A stretch of DNA of 64,000 nucleotides from assembly GCA_012932865.1 (NCBI GenBank), contig SAXG01000013.1, forward strand, positions 620,001-684,000, written 5' to 3'. Origin of the DNA: Amylostereum areolatum (taxonomy: Eukaryota > Basidiomycota > Agaricomycetes > Russulales > Stereaceae). The notes under the pieces were generated by a model. It was given only the letters and a program-made list of their open reading frames with translations, was not told where the DNA came from and searched no databases. The translations under genes were made by a program, and so were the position numbers. This document shows positions 21,586 to 33,475 of the stretch, piece after piece (the stretch's first letter is position 1; every line of letters starts with the position of its first letter).

Positions 21586-22617
21586 ATGGCCCTTCAAGTT
21601 ATCCTTTCCCGCCCAACTTCCTTGATTATCCAAGTGCGTTTCTACCATCTACGTTTTGTTTCATCTTGCTAACCACCGATTGCAGGAGGCGGCTCCCAGT
21701 ACTTCCCCAGTGTACATCCTTAATCCGCATGACCCCGCCATCCTGGACATCCACGCCTACAAGAGGCTTTCTCGCAAGACCGAACTCTACTATTTCGTAT
21801 GTTGCGCACTTTTTTCCCGACGCATATATCCACTCACGCATTCACCAGCATCTCCAATGTCGTGAAGAGCGTCGTCAAGAACGCATCACAAGGCGGTCTT
21901 TGCTCCTGGCTCCTGCACTCCCGCAATCATCAGCGACGACAGCCACTACCAGAATCCCTTCGCTTCTTTCGCCCGTCCTAAGCCCTGCGGAGACAGGCAT
22001 CACCACTCCCCCGTCCTCCCCCGCTTTCGACAAATCGGCGTTCTCTCCTTCTCAGTGCTTCGTACCCTCTCCTGCCTCGGCCCCGGATTCTGCTTCCGCA
22101 TGCGCATCTCCCCTTACCCCAGCACCCGCCACCCGCCTCCTCAGCATCACCGACTTCGACATCCACGAGAAGCTCGGCCAAGGCGCGTTCGGTATGGTCT
22201 ACCGCGCAACCCACAAGGTGTCGGCCGTCGAACTGGCCCTCAAGATCATGCCCAAGAACAAGTCCCCCTTTCGCTTCGTCCAGGACGAACACCACGCGAT
22301 GCGTGAGATCGAGAACATGCACGGTTTCGTGCAGCTCTACGCGAGCTGGCACGACTCCGTCAATTACTACCTAGCCATGGTACGTTCTTCCCATCAGATC
22401 GAGAACGGGGCTGCGCTGACGAACGGGTATAGCAATTCGTCCAGTATGGCGACGTTAAGCACAAGGTTACATTCGGTAACCCAATCCCGGTGGGCTCCGC
22501 ACGCGTTTGGATGGCCGAGCTAGTATGTCACACTCTTCCCCTTGGTCTGGCTTCGGTTGGTTGATCAACGCACTTTTCAGTTCGTCCTCCTCGGCGAGCT
22601 CCACACCAAGGGCCTCG

Positions 22618-22648
<31 letters not shown>

Positions 22649-23690
22649 CATCGACAACAAGGGACACATCGTCCTCGCCGACTTCGGCCTCACCCGCGAC
22701 TTCAAATACATCCCTTACGATGTCCACCACTCGGACCCCCGTGCGCCCAAGGTCCTTCCTACTATTCCTTACCCGGAGGGCACGACGCCACCCGGGTTCT
22801 CTCACCAACGCTGTGGGACACCGCAATACTTCGCCCCGGAGCTCCATATGAGCCAGGCCTACTCCTACGGCGCCGATATCTGGTCTGCAGGTATCACACT
22901 CTTCTACATGCTATTCGGCAGGGTACGTGCTCTTTTTCCGCTCGCTAGAGCTCGAGCTGATTTGGAGACGCACCAGACCCCGTTCAACTCCGTCGACATC
23001 AAGTCGATTGGCGACGCGGTCATCAACGAGCCGCTCCACTTCACCCAGGAGGAGCTTCACTGCGACCAGTTCGTCGACGCGCGGGACCTCCTCGCGCGCA
23101 TGCTCGCCAAGGATCCCGCCCAGCGTCCCTCTGTCGAGGAACTCAAGGCTCACCCGTTTTTCTCTACCATGTACGTTCGTTTGCGTTTTCTTCTTCGCTT
23201 TCTCAGGCTGACGATGGCTCCGCGTAGTGACTGGAAGGCGATGTCCGCGCACAGCGGTCCCTCAGCCTGGAAGAAACCACCCCCACCCCGCTCGCGTCCC
23301 AACACCTCAGAGCGCGCCGCCATCCCCTTCCCCTACGGCACACCATACGCCCATGGCGAAGACCCCTGGACCGCCTTCACGTTCACCTCTACTCTTCTGC
23401 AAGCGAAGGCTCCTTCGCCTTCGCCTTCGCCTTCGCCCTCGCCCTCGCCCTCTGCACTCTCCTCTGTCCGCAATTTCTTCTCCCGCACCTTCACCAAACC
23501 GGCTCCCCAGCCCAAATCTTCTCGTCAGGCCACTCCCGCCCCGAGCAACGTCGTCTCTTCCAGCGCTTTGCGCCGCGAGGAAGGCGACTCGATCGGAGAT
23601 CTTTGCGACGGCATGATGACGACGTCGCGCGTTCCCAAGATGATGGATCGCGTACGGTGGTGGTGGGCGGATGTCGTTGGACGCAAGTGA
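21586..23690 (+). CDS. Serine/threonine protein kinase
   Basis: A protein kinase that would phosphorylate Ser/Thr residues, probably cytosolic. The chosen start is [10 protein letters not shown]; splice sites at 21634 (GTGCGT) and after KTELYYF fit well. A Ser/Pro-rich N-terminal stretch of about 90 residues precedes the catalytic domain. The domain has the glycine loop [11 protein letters not shown], the ATP-binding Lys in [10 protein letters not shown], the catalytic loop [19 protein letters not shown], and [26 protein letters not shown]. An insert of about 40 residues between DFG and the GTPQYFAPE box resembles the long activation segment of NDR/LATS-type AGC kinases. The C-terminal tail has a run of Ser-Pro repeats encoded by a TCGCCT microsatellite (about 23416-23455). 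Which pathway it serves is not visible. Confidence 0.85.
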
Positions 23691-24326
23691 AGCGTCGGTG
23701 TCGCCCGGTCAGACTTGCGATAGTTGTATGATAGTTGTACGCATCACACCATGATAACCCATATAAACCCAATACATACCACCGTTTTTGCTTCATTGGC
23801 TGAGCCGGTAGTGTAAAGAAATCACACAGGCCTCGAGCTGTCCCCGAATATGGGGTGCACCGGCCCGGCCCGGCCTGCACCAGCGCCCGGCAGAAACAAC
23901 CATCGCAACGTCTTCCGAGGACATCATCTACGCCCAATCTACGGTCTACATCCTCGTTCGAACTGCGGGCGCATCTGTTTATTTATCGCCTCAATGGGTG
24001 AACAACACCGGCACTGACTCTTTGATTATCGACTTCGAACCTCGTCAGACGTTTGTCAGGCCCCGCGATGAAGTTGGTTAGGTTCTCTCAGGCCGCCTTG
24101 GTCTGTCTTCCAGAATCCACGGTTCCACCCCTTGAACAAAATACTATTCCCGTTCGGTCTGAAACTTCGGGGAGGTCTCCGCGGCCTTTCCTGCGCGCCC
24201 CGCTGTTGATGTAGCTCACGAACTCACCTGACCAACAATAGGCGGTCAGGAATCAGGATCATACTTACTCGTTAGGCAGCCCGTCGATCTTTCCGCATCC
24301 AGCTTCGCCTTGACGGTATATGCACA
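23691..24326. other. Intergenic region, 0.6 kb
   Basis: 3' region of the kinase and upstream region of the oxidoreductase gene. No gene or repeat recognised. Confidence 0.5.
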
Positions 24327-27300
24327 ATGTCCGCGACTGTGGACCAAATCTCTAACGAGGTGTTCGACTATATCATCGTAGGTGTGTTGGTTGTTTTTCT
24401 CCCTGCCGGTGAACTGGCCAACAACTCACGCCACATTCATTGAACAGGAGGTGGCGTATGTCAACAAGCATCTTCCGTTGTACAGGTCCATCGCATTGAC
24501 TTTCTATCCAGACGGCCGGTCTGGTCGTAGCTGCACGTCTGTCCGAGGACCCGGCTATGACCGTCTTGGTACTCGAGGCAGGTCCCGCCAACATCGACGA
24601 TCCAGCCATACGTGCGTTCGCATCTACATCATATTCGTCACTGTCACTTAGCACATTCTCCAGTGACCCCAGCATCCTTCGGCAGCCACTTTCGCAAACC
24701 CGAGTATGATTGGGGACACCAGACTGTCGGTGCTTTTTGTGTGCAACTCGGGCCCTGAACTCTCCGTATCGACCTATGAACCGCAGATCCCGCAGGACCG
24801 TCTAGGAGGCAGATCACTATATTGGGCTCGGTGGGCTCTCCGTTGATATCCGCTTTTCGCACTACTCATTCGAATGCAGCGGGAAGGGCCTCGGCGGCAG
24901 CTCCGCCATCAATTTCTTCCAGTTCCACCTCCCGGCGAAGAGCGATATCGATGGTGCGTTCCGCTCTGTCCTGCCGTCTTAATTGCTTCTTATGCACCAC
25001 ATCCAGCCTTCGAAGAACTCGGAAACGTGGGTTGGAACTGGGAGCTGCTCAAGAAATACTACAGGAAGGTGGAACAGTTTGTGCCCCCTACCGTGACACA
25101 GCCAGGGTCGGAGGTGGCGAGCTTCGACCTCGCGGAGCATGGTGTTGATGGTGAGCACAGGGATATCATCCATTTGAATCACACGCTGAAAACGTCGCAG
25201 GGCCTTTGACGACTGCATTTCCCATCACGATCTCCAACTTTGAGAAGCCGTACCAGGAGGTAGTTATTGATTCTCTGACCCGCTGCGTAACTTAATCATT
25301 TGGTCTATTGTAGGCTTTAGGTGCCTTCGGTATCCAGCGCGTTGACGAACCGGTGAGTGCCTTTGCTGCCTGCTCCTGCATGTCTCGAACCAACCCACAA
25401 TTGCATAGTTTTCCGGAAACGTAGGCTCGGATTTGTTCATTGTGTGTTATCACTCTAAAGTTCGCACCAGACGAAGGGGACATGGTTGACCCCGGTCACC
25501 ATCCATCCTACGGAGCGCATGCGCTCATATTCAGCCAACGTTCGTATCCTGTTTCCCACCTTCGTTTGTCTCCTAACAGTACACGTGCTTTCAGATGTAC
25601 TACAAGCCCAATGCTTCGCGGCCGAACCTCACCGTCCTCACGTCCGCCCACGTTGTCGGCATCGCCACGTCGAAAGTCTCGAACACGGACGACCCTTCGC
25701 TGACCGCGACCGCGGTAACTTTCGTCCATCAAGGTTCGACCTACAATGCCATGGTCGGAAAGGAAGTGATACTGGCTGCAGGGTACGTTACTTTTCACAT
25801 CGTGTCATTATCGTCCTCGTTTGACCACTCAGTCTATCAGCGCGATCATGTCACCACAAGTAAACGTCCTATTCATATCCAAACCCCGCGCGGCAGTCTG
25901 ATGTGTTCGCCTCCCCCAGATTTTGGAGTTATCCGGCATAGGAGACCAGGAAGTCCTACGCAATGCTGATATCGACGTGAAGCTTCATCTTCCAGGCGTT
26001 GGCACCAACGTTCAAGAACATGTCCACAGCGGAGTTACGTATGGTGAGATATCCTCTCGAAAGAACGACGATATTATGTTAATGATACACCGTAGAGGTT
26101 CGCAAGGAGATCGAAGACGACTACCTGACCTTCGACTGCCTCCGAGACCCGGAAGAAATGAAGAAACAACTGAAACTCTAGTACAGTTCTTCCCCTCCGC
26201 CTGTGCGCTATTGACTGAAACCCCACTTCCCAGCGAATCGGGGAAAGGTGTCTACGGCATGGCGACGACTTGTATGACCTTCGTGCCACTATCTTCAATC
26301 AGTCCAGATGCAGAAGCACTTCAACGCAAGCTTGAAGCTGATATTACGGCGCGCATCAAGTCCGGGGAGTACTCCCCTGCGCTCGAAAAGCAGCTGACTG
26401 TCCAGCTCGAGCACATCAAGGCACAAGAGCCCACCTGTGAGCTGGTACTCGCCAACCGGTTCTCCACCTTCCCAAGTACATTTTCTCGTGGCCGACGGAG
26501 TCGATGAGGGTGCTGACCAAAGCGATCCAGAGCTGCCTGAGCCGAAGGAGAAATACGTCACGTTCACATGCTTGCTCAACCACCCGATCTCCCGTGGCAC
26601 GATTGTGAGTCGGGTTTCATTGCGACGTCCGCATGAGACCGACGATTGGGCAGCACGTAGCATCGAATGACCCTCTGCAGCAACCGAAGATCGACCCACA
26701 TTACTGCGAAGAGGCCTACGGTACGTTCCACTGTGCGCAATGGAAGTATACAAGATTGTTGATTAGCCTGTATTCACAGACATTCTCTCACTCATCGAAA
26801 TGCTTAAGTTCAGTCGTCGCCTTGCCCAGCAGGAGCCGTTGAAGAGTCTCCTCACAGGTACGACGTTTCCTTGCCAAATTAACTTCGCCTTTCATCTAAC
26901 TTTCCTAGGTGTCGAGATCAACCCCGGCTTCGAGTACGAGACGGATGAACAGATAGCAGGTATGCGTCTTTCGTTCCGAGCGATGCCCCAAGCTCACCTA
27001 AACATGCGATAGACTACCTCAAGGCCAACTTCAACACAACTTATCGTACGCCTCGCATTTGTGACTAGGACTGGAAACCTATGCGAATCCCCGAATTTTT
27101 CGCCAGACACCATCGGTTCCTGTTCGATGCTTCCTCACGAAGATGGCGGCGTGGTGGACAACAAACTCAAGGTCTGTCTCCAGACGTTCATGCACAAGGA
27201 GGTCCCTCACTGACACGCGCTGGATCGCAGGTGTATGGAACGACGAACCTCCGCGTCGCCGATATCTCGATCATCCCACTCCACATCGGCGCCCATACCC

Positions 27301-27488
27301 AAGGTGAGCGTCCGTCTACATCTATGAACTTCCAAGGTCTCCTGACCAGTAACCATTTTGCACGTAGCCACCGCATATGCGATCGCCGAGTTAGGTAAGA
27401 CACGTTTACCTCGCCACCTCCTGACGGATGCTAACCCTCGTGGCCAGCCGCCGACATCATCAAAGGCAAGGTGCTTTCAAGTTCGTGA
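24327..27488 (+). CDS. GMC (glucose-methanol-choline) FAD oxidoreductase
   Basis: An FAD-dependent alcohol or sugar oxidase/dehydrogenase of the GMC family. Start is MSATVDQISNEVFDYIIV at 24327; two introns lie within the dinucleotide-binding motif, which splices to VGGGTAGLVVAARLSEDP. Next come VLVLEAGPANIDDPAI, PEYDWGHQTV and the GMC signature GKGLGGSSAINFFQF. The second signature, EVILAAGILELSGIGDQ, is joined across an intron. Near the C-terminus splicing gives YHTIGSCSMLPHEDGG with the first catalytic His, then VYGTTNLRVADISIIPLHIGAHTQATAYAIAE with the second. No signal peptide is seen, so it may be intracellular, unlike secreted aryl-alcohol oxidases. At least ten short introns are implied, and some exon ends are uncertain. 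Confidence 0.85.
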
Positions 27489-28221
27489 ATAGAGCTATGC
27501 CGTGGGGCGATACTCAGACGTGTACGATATCTGAAGGCAAGACGGAGCTCTCCAACGACTAGGGGTGTGTACAATACTGGACGATGTCGCGCGACAATGA
27601 GGCTGCAACCTACAATATGCAGTGTGTGTTCATGACAACGAAGTGACTTGACTAAGGTTCACCTTCGGGGTACAATGACCGCTTCAATAAGTGCCCCCTC
27701 CAACTGCTCATCCTTGAGTTTTCGATAACTTCATCCGCTGACCATTCTCAGTCTCTCGACGCCGACACCGACCTACAAGATACGAACAGTCCACTGGGTA
27801 CAAACCCTGCTTACTATCGGTGTGATGGCGTTATCTCGAATGCGACTCAAGCGTATGGCGTTTGCATCTTATTGTCTCCTTGGCTGGTCAGCGGTGCCAT
27901 GCAGCGGCCACTTTCTCGTTCGGGTCTTACCACTAACCGATATGGCAAAGTATAGCGAGAACATACACTTTAATCCCAACGCGAATGGCCACCTCAAGTT
28001 GTCCTGGGAATGCTTAGTGGCCAATTTTACGGTGGCGGAAAGTCGACAGCAGCGTTTTCTGCTTTCATCGCCACCTCATGTCCAATGGATGCGGCAAAAT
28101 ATCAGACTTGAGTGGCCTAGCCCCAGTCTCAACCACTGGTATAAAGGACCTGGTCATTTGTGCAGCTTGTTCGTCGCTCAATCCCAACCCATCCTCCTTT
28201 CGATCAACCAACACGACAACC
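27489..28221. other. Upstream region of unknown gene A; duplicated segment begins
   Basis: From about 27730 the sequence matches 33490 onward, including tctcgacgccgacaccgac. A TATA box lies at 28140-28146. No other gene is seen. Confidence 0.6.
28140..28146 (+). promoter_or_regulatory. TATA box of unknown gene A
   Basis: TATAAAG in the context actggtataaaggacc, 82 bases before the chosen ATG. The same context (actggtataaaagaccc) precedes paralogue B at a near-identical distance. Confidence 0.6.
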
Positions 28222-29232
28222 ATGTCTAAGATCGTCTTTCACTACCTCCACCGGCCGGTACTCTCGCTTTCGGCCCCGGGTTATGCATTGTTTTTCTCCG
28301 CACCAATCTTTCAAACCCTGGACGAATTCGGTTACTTTGACGAATGGAGCGACGGGCGAACCATCACCCTTGATGTCAACATCCCTGGAGATGAAGTCAA
28401 TCTGTTGTTCGAGCATTTCCGGCAGGACGCACATGGAGCCCCAGATCATCACACCGCCAGTGCTCTTGCACTCGCACTCGCACTCCCATACAATGCTACA
28501 CAAGAGATGGTGACGACGGGGGTCATCGAGAAAGACCTGTCATCGTCGGGCTTTGACATCATTTACGCAAGGACTTTCCAGCGTCGTGGAAGGGCACCGC
28601 ATTCCTCTATGCAACTCCTTGCACGTCTCGCCACCGCATCCCTCGCTCGCGACTTCACCGGTTTTCCTCCTTCCCCATACAATCTTCTTGCAGATTTCCG
28701 CCGCCGTATGGTCGATGTTTTCTCGCGCTGCTTCGCCGACTCCTTCCCCTTACAAGATGACTTCAGCATCGCAATGAGTTTGCGCCAGCCCGGCAGAATC
28801 CCAGGAACTGCCTGCACATGCTCAATGTCGAAACTACCAGGTATTCGGGAGGACAGGCAGGTCAAGTCGTGGTTGACAGCCTATTTGGAGGACACATTGC
28901 GTCGCCTCCCCGGGGCCCTTCTGGATGCCCCATGGACACAGGAGGCATTTGTGGTTGCAAAAGAGCGGGCCTGCTTGGACTGTGTCCAAAAAAAGTACGT
29001 CGTCGCTCGTCCTATCTGTCCCTTTGAAGTCGCCGCTCATGAGGTTGTTTTGGGTGTGCGCAGTTTCGAAACGTCCAGTCCCCCCCATGAAAATATACGT
29101 CTGAAAGATCTATCAGCTTTCCAATGGTTCGTTGCGTCATACCAAACCACTCTGAAAGAGATTGCTGCCACTGTGAGCTTCCCCTATACCAACTTCTGCC
29201 ATGCCCGTTCTGACGAAGCCACTGTTACTTAG
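28222..29232 (+). CDS. Unknown single-exon protein, paralogue A
   Basis: An unrecognised protein of 336 residues in one exon. The start MSKIVFHYLHRPVLSL was chosen because paralogue B begins at the same relative position and both have a TATA box 80-85 bases upstream. Residues about 20-75 (YALFFSAPIFQTL, ITLDVNIPGDEVNLLFEHF) have the rhythm of a fungal BTB-like domain, but this is weak. A run ALALALAL follows. The C-terminal half, shared with B, has ACTCS, LPGIRE, RQVKSWLTAYLEDTL, EAFVVAKERACLDC and FPYTNFCH; the conserved CxC and CxxC pairs suggest metal binding or disulphides. No signal peptide or clear membrane span. Probably real because the frame is kept in two diverged copies. Confidence 0.65.
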   Translation: MSKIVFHYLHRPVLSLSAPGYALFFSAPIFQTLDEFGYFDEWSDGRTITLDVNIPGDEVNLLFEHFRQDAHGAPDHHTASALALALALPYNATQEMVTTGVIEKDLSSSGFDIIYARTFQRRGRAPHSSMQLLARLATASLARDFTGFPPSPYNLLADFRRRMVDVFSRCFADSFPLQDDFSIAMSLRQPGRIPGTACTCSMSKLPGIREDRQVKSWLTAYLEDTLRRLPGALLDAPWTQEAFVVAKERACLDCVQKKYVVARPICPFEVAAHEVVLGVRSFETSSPPHENIRLKDLSAFQWFVASYQTTLKEIAATVSFPYTNFCHARSDEATVT

Positions 29233-29926
29233 GAATGGGAGGCCATGGTCTCGAACAGAGCAGGATCTCAGTAGACTCTTAGGCAGTTCGGCATATCCTT
29301 GTCTGTCCCCCAGTTCGCCTAGAAAGGCGGACCGAACTATGAATTTAGATGATACAAATGACATCGCCGCATGCACGTTTTGAGTCCCGAACGAGCGAAA
29401 GATTTGGTGGGCTCTTCAAACCTCATGAAAACCTCACTCGGCCACGCAAGTGCGAGCACACAATAACACAGTCGTCCTTTTACCTATCTATCTATTCTAT
29501 TTATCTACCTACTTTACTCGAAAAGTGCCAACTCTGCCGGCAGCTCCACCTCGCGCGAGCTTGAAGTTGACGTAGGCTGACGCACTTGTAGCTTACATCC
29601 CGAGATACGAGGAAAGCCAAATGATGCATCCGGGGATGCTTTCGAGGAGTGAACCGACATGATTTCGTCTTGGGTAGGTGATAGACATCGAACCCAGTCC
29701 AAGGGAAAGGAGAAACCGTACGTAGATACTGCCCGGACCATACTTCCACGTACTGTTCACCGCGGTCTGCGAAAACCTAGTCTCCCGTTGCTGACCTAAC
29801 CAGAAGACAGTCGTTCTGGTATAAGCGAAAACCATGACCGGTCGCCGAGGGTCGCCGGCGCCGCGCGAGTTGTTTCCCGGGCACGCGCGCGCGGCTAGTC
29901 TAGTAGAATTCTAGTCTCGTTCCCGC

Positions 29927-30062
29927 CGTTAGATAGCGAGTTGTGCAGGGGTTTTTCAGCGGGGGAGGAGGGAAATATGGGATGATGAAATCATGATGAT
30001 GGGATGACACAATCACACTTGACTCACCCTCGAAAAACCCCTGCACAACTCGCTACCTAACG
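29927..30062. mobile_element. Short MITE-like element with 30-bp inverted ends
   Basis: The ends CGTTAGATAGCGAGTTGTGC and its near-perfect reverse complement at 30030-30062 bracket 136 bases. The arms continue through AGGGGTTTTTC. The interior has gatgatgaaatcatgatgatg-like repeats. No target duplication is obvious, so the superfamily cannot be named. Confidence 0.65.
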
Positions 30063-30118
30063 TCTGGGGCACTTTGTCAAGGCACCGCACCTCTGTGACA
30101 GAAGGTCACAGTCAGGTG
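30057..30118 (+). repeat. Inverted-repeat arm, left
   Basis: AACGTCTGGGGCA...TTTGTCAA...GCACCTCTGTGAC, matched in reverse at 32355-32415 with about 85% identity over some 55 bases. The arms bracket 2.3 kb and may be ends of a non-autonomous DNA transposon. Confidence 0.6.
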
Positions 30119-30122
30119 ATTT

Positions 30123-30398
30123 TTACTCATACGAAATGTACTTATCATCGAGCCATTGAAGTTCTTCAGGTTTGTTTAGCCGGTCGTAGTACAATTGAAT
30201 ATTGATCCACTGTCGACTCACTCCGAGTCTATGATCATCCCACTTGTGCTCAATGAAGTACACGGATTTAAGCTGTGTACTATAGGTTTTGTCCCAGGCA
30301 AGCCCATAAAGTTGGGTAACTACATCAGCAAATCTGCCCGGGCCTGACGTGTCTGGGAGGGTCCTGGCGGACCTGACGCGGTCGGAAGGCCTGATCAT
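30123..30398 (-). pseudogene. Possible protein remnant, 91 codons
   Basis: An open frame on the minus strand whose second half (LYGLAWDKTYSTQLKSVYF, HKWDDHRLGVSRQWINIQLY) has protein-like composition. Family not recognised. It lies just inside the left inverted-repeat arm and could be a captured or decayed transposon gene. Confidence 0.3.
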
Positions 30399-32354
30399 TT
30401 TTTGATCTTATCCCGTAAGATTGGTCCAGGCTCGTCAGCAGTGCTCGAAATCACCAGTCCGTCTCCAGACCATCAGGACACAAAACATTTTCATTTGAAG
30501 CTCTTTGAAGGTACTACAGCAATACAAACTAGGTAATGCTAATCACTAAGTAGATGCGGCTGATATACCTCCATTACATATGGTATTCCCTCTTCCAAAT
30601 CATTATCGGCAACAATCATACTCGATAGCTTAAGTTTCGAGTCAGCTTCGCGAGGCTGTTAAACGGGCGACACATGTTGAAAATTGAAGGCGACGCGCGC
30701 TGACGCGCGTCGTCCGTTGTTCAAGTTCATCATCAACCAATGAAAACAACCATGGGAAGTCCCGGCTGAGTTTGAACTTTGTTACTGTAACTAATAGACG
30801 CAGTTTTCACTGTGACTCTTCCGCTCGATGCTTGCATCCGATGTTCGATGCTCGTGCCCGACGTCCGTCCTCAACGTTCAACGTTCAACGCTCGTGCCCG
30901 ACGCTCAATACTCCATACTCGCAAGCGCTCACCGTCGGGCCCCAAGCTATGCTTGTAGAGTCGTAAATTACTTGGTGCGTCTCTGCTCTTGCTTGCTACC
31001 ATGCTACCCTAACATTCTCGCCTTGGACGCTCAGCAGCTGGTGTCATTCATTCACGGTACGTCATCCTGCTAGTTGCTATGTATGTTTGCATTCTGCTCT
31101 TGCTAATGCACTTGTGCAGGTGCATTCTACTATCACTCTCACTGTGTCGGGTCAATGCTTCCCCATCGCTCAACTTCGCCTCTGCTTAACAAGCAATCAG
31201 TGCATCCTCGTGTTGTTCTATCTCCCAGTCCGTTTTTTTGTTTCCTTTCTCATGTGCATACACTGTGGTCTGACTTGCTTCAGAATGGCCATTTGTGTGT
31301 GCAGCAGTGGTGCGAGCCTGGTGTGAGTTGGGATGAGGGGCTGACAACAACAATGGCGAGAGTATCGTGTGAAGGAGAGGGAGTCGGGTCGGGCGTTCGT
31401 ACACTGTACTGCATGTAGCTACCTGAATATATAACACATTTGTTGCAATTGCGGGTTGACCTGAGTCGTATGAACAGCCTGAGGACCAGCCTGAGGATGA
31501 CCTGGGAACCCGTCTGGCTTGAGCCTGGAGTCAGATGGGAGCCTTGTCTGCCACAGAAAATGTTGGGCCCAGGCCACCCGCTGATGGTCTGACAGCCTCG
31601 TCGCCAGGCCGCTCAGACCAAATGCAGTTTTGCTGATGTAGTGACTGGCACTGCTTGTGCGCCTGTTCGCGCGCTGCTGTGGGTAACGATGAACGTGGTC
31701 AGACGGGACCACAGCCAATGAAATTCAGCATACACAATAGAAACAACCAAGACGGTCATCGACTGATCGACAGCAACAAGCACGGATTAAATGAGAACCG
31801 AATGGAAAGAAACAAGATACATAGCCTGGTCGTTACAAGCCGGCCAGCTCAGTGGGTTTCTGTACGCAGACAGAAAACTGGAAGATGAGATATCAGGGAC
31901 TCAATATCCGAATCGACACCCTCTGACGACCCTCCTCGCCACCCCCTCGAACTGCACCTTCCTTCTCCCTGTGCTCCTCATCCACATCCACATCCTCAGC
32001 TTGTCCCCACCCTGCACCTCCTCCGAATTCACGCGCATTTCTTGTGTTCCCTTCCACCACACGCTTGACCTGGTCTCACAGCCGGTGTTGCCATGCAACT
32101 GAGTGCTCGTCTTGGAGAATGAGGTTGCACAGCTGCCACAGAGAGGAGAGGTAGGGTGTGGTCGGGTCCGTGTGGTGCACGAGGTCTTGGTTGCGGAGTG
32201 TGTCCACATCGTGGCTCCGGGATGCACGAACGCGGATCAATGAGGGCGGCCTGGGTTTTCTAGCAGTAATATTTAGGTATCTTACACTCTCAAGATGACG
32301 GCATTTGAACGCGTACGAGCGCGTTTCCTCACGTGGAGCGCTTAGTCAGATCAG

Positions 32355-32415
32355 TTCCTGTGACGGCAGTCACAGAGGTGCATTTCATTGACAAACTGCC
32401 CCAGACGTTCTACGA
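32355..32415 (-). repeat. Inverted-repeat arm, right
   Basis: Reverse match to 30057-30118. Overlapping its end, CCAGACGTTCTAC (32401-32413) and GTAGAACGTCTGG (32437-32449) form a perfect 13-bp hairpin. Confidence 0.6.
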
Positions 32416-32455
32416 GTCCTCGCGTCGCCGGTTTGAGTAGAACGTCTGGAACCGA

Positions 32456-33235
32456 GACTAGTAGAATTCGTCAAGCGTTGATAGGGATTTGCGAAACCGG
32501 CGATTGCGTCATCAAATTCACTCGAATTGGATAACTCCCGCACGTGCTCATGCTGAGTCATGCACAGTGACACAGCGTACTCCCGTCGCAGCGTCGCTGT
32601 CCATCGCGTCGCCACTGCACAGACGCGACGGCGGTCGCGCGACGCCGACGCATCGTCTGAACTCCACATGATAGCAGCGTACCCGTCTGCGGCCTGTTGA
32701 TAAAATACATCTCGTTCTCAAGGTGACCGTCTCGACATTTTGTCACGCTTTTTGTCTGCTTTCTGTGAGGATTTCGTTCAAGTACTTATATCAGCCTGCG
32801 CGTGCCAGAGAGACCGAGAAGATGTTCGTCGTAAGTATTTGAAGGCCAAATACAGCAGCGCTACCAAGGAAAACAATCAATGCGAGAGAGGCCATCGATT
32901 TACTCAAGATTTACTCGACACTAATGGCGGTCACTTGCGAAGCCTGCGGAGTTGGCGAGGTCTCATCGAGCTTCAGGAGCAAGGGCAGTGAGCTAGTACT
33001 GGAGCACTGTGAGTGCATTCTTTGCCATCCAAATACATGTGGGGGACAGAAAGGGACAGAACGAGTAGCAAAAACGAAACGGTTGTAAGGGAACGGATGG
33101 ACGAGTCGAAACCCGAGACGCGTCTCTGCCAGCTATCACGTGCAGAACGTGCCCAAATCGGGACGGATTGGATGACGCGGCCGAGATGTCGCAGATCCCT
33201 ATCAACGCCCGACGAATTCTACCAGTCTTTAACTA
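32456..33235. mobile_element. Possible non-autonomous element with about 100-bp inverted arms
   Basis: GACTAGTAGAATTCGTC...GCGTTGATAGGGAT at 32456-32495 recurs in reverse at 33191-33235. Weaker similarity (GCGTCATC, CACGTG) carries on for about 100 bases on each side. The 0.78-kb interval has no convincing gene. Confidence 0.5.
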
Positions 33236-33354
33236 GACACTACCTGCTCGTCTCGTCAGTGTCCGTTAAAGACTCGGCCTCCAGTCTAGCGCGCGGCAAC
33301 TGTCATGGTTTTCGCAAACCGCAGTAAAACCCCTGTAACTTGAACCCCACGTCG

Positions 33355-33475
33355 CGTGCCCCCTCCCTGCGACAATGTTTTCTTCCAACCGTGCCAAAGA
33401 AAAAGGGAACGGACAGATCGTCAAGCTTCAAGGTCTGCGAGCTTGACTGCCTTCGGCGTTCCATCCTCGGAAAGT
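33355..33475 (-). pseudogene. Fragment of an epimerase-like gene 3' exons
   Basis: CCCCCTCCCTGCGAC.ATGT, CCGT.CCAAAGAAAA and GAGCTTGACTGCCTTCGGCG match the 3' end of the intact gene at 42652-43868 in the same order and strand, with an internal stretch missing. It is too short to encode anything and lies just upstream of duplication copy B. Confidence 0.65.

Larger units (their letters stand above)
27730..29460 (+). repeat. Segmental duplication, copy A
   Basis: About 1.73 kb holding gene A with its upstream and downstream flanks. It matches 33490-35275 in the same orientation; identity by eye is about 70-90% depending on the part. The right flank match includes tagatgatac and gcacgttttg. Confidence 0.75.

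Noticed and set aside
28078..28221. Upstream ATG extending unknown gene A
   Set aside because: The TATA box at 28140 lies inside this extension, and paralogue B supports the downstream ATG.
31901..32260. Minus-strand stretch with protein-like words (PTTPYLSSLWQLCNLIL)
   Set aside because: The frame is broken by stops, and no family could be named; at most a decayed fragment.
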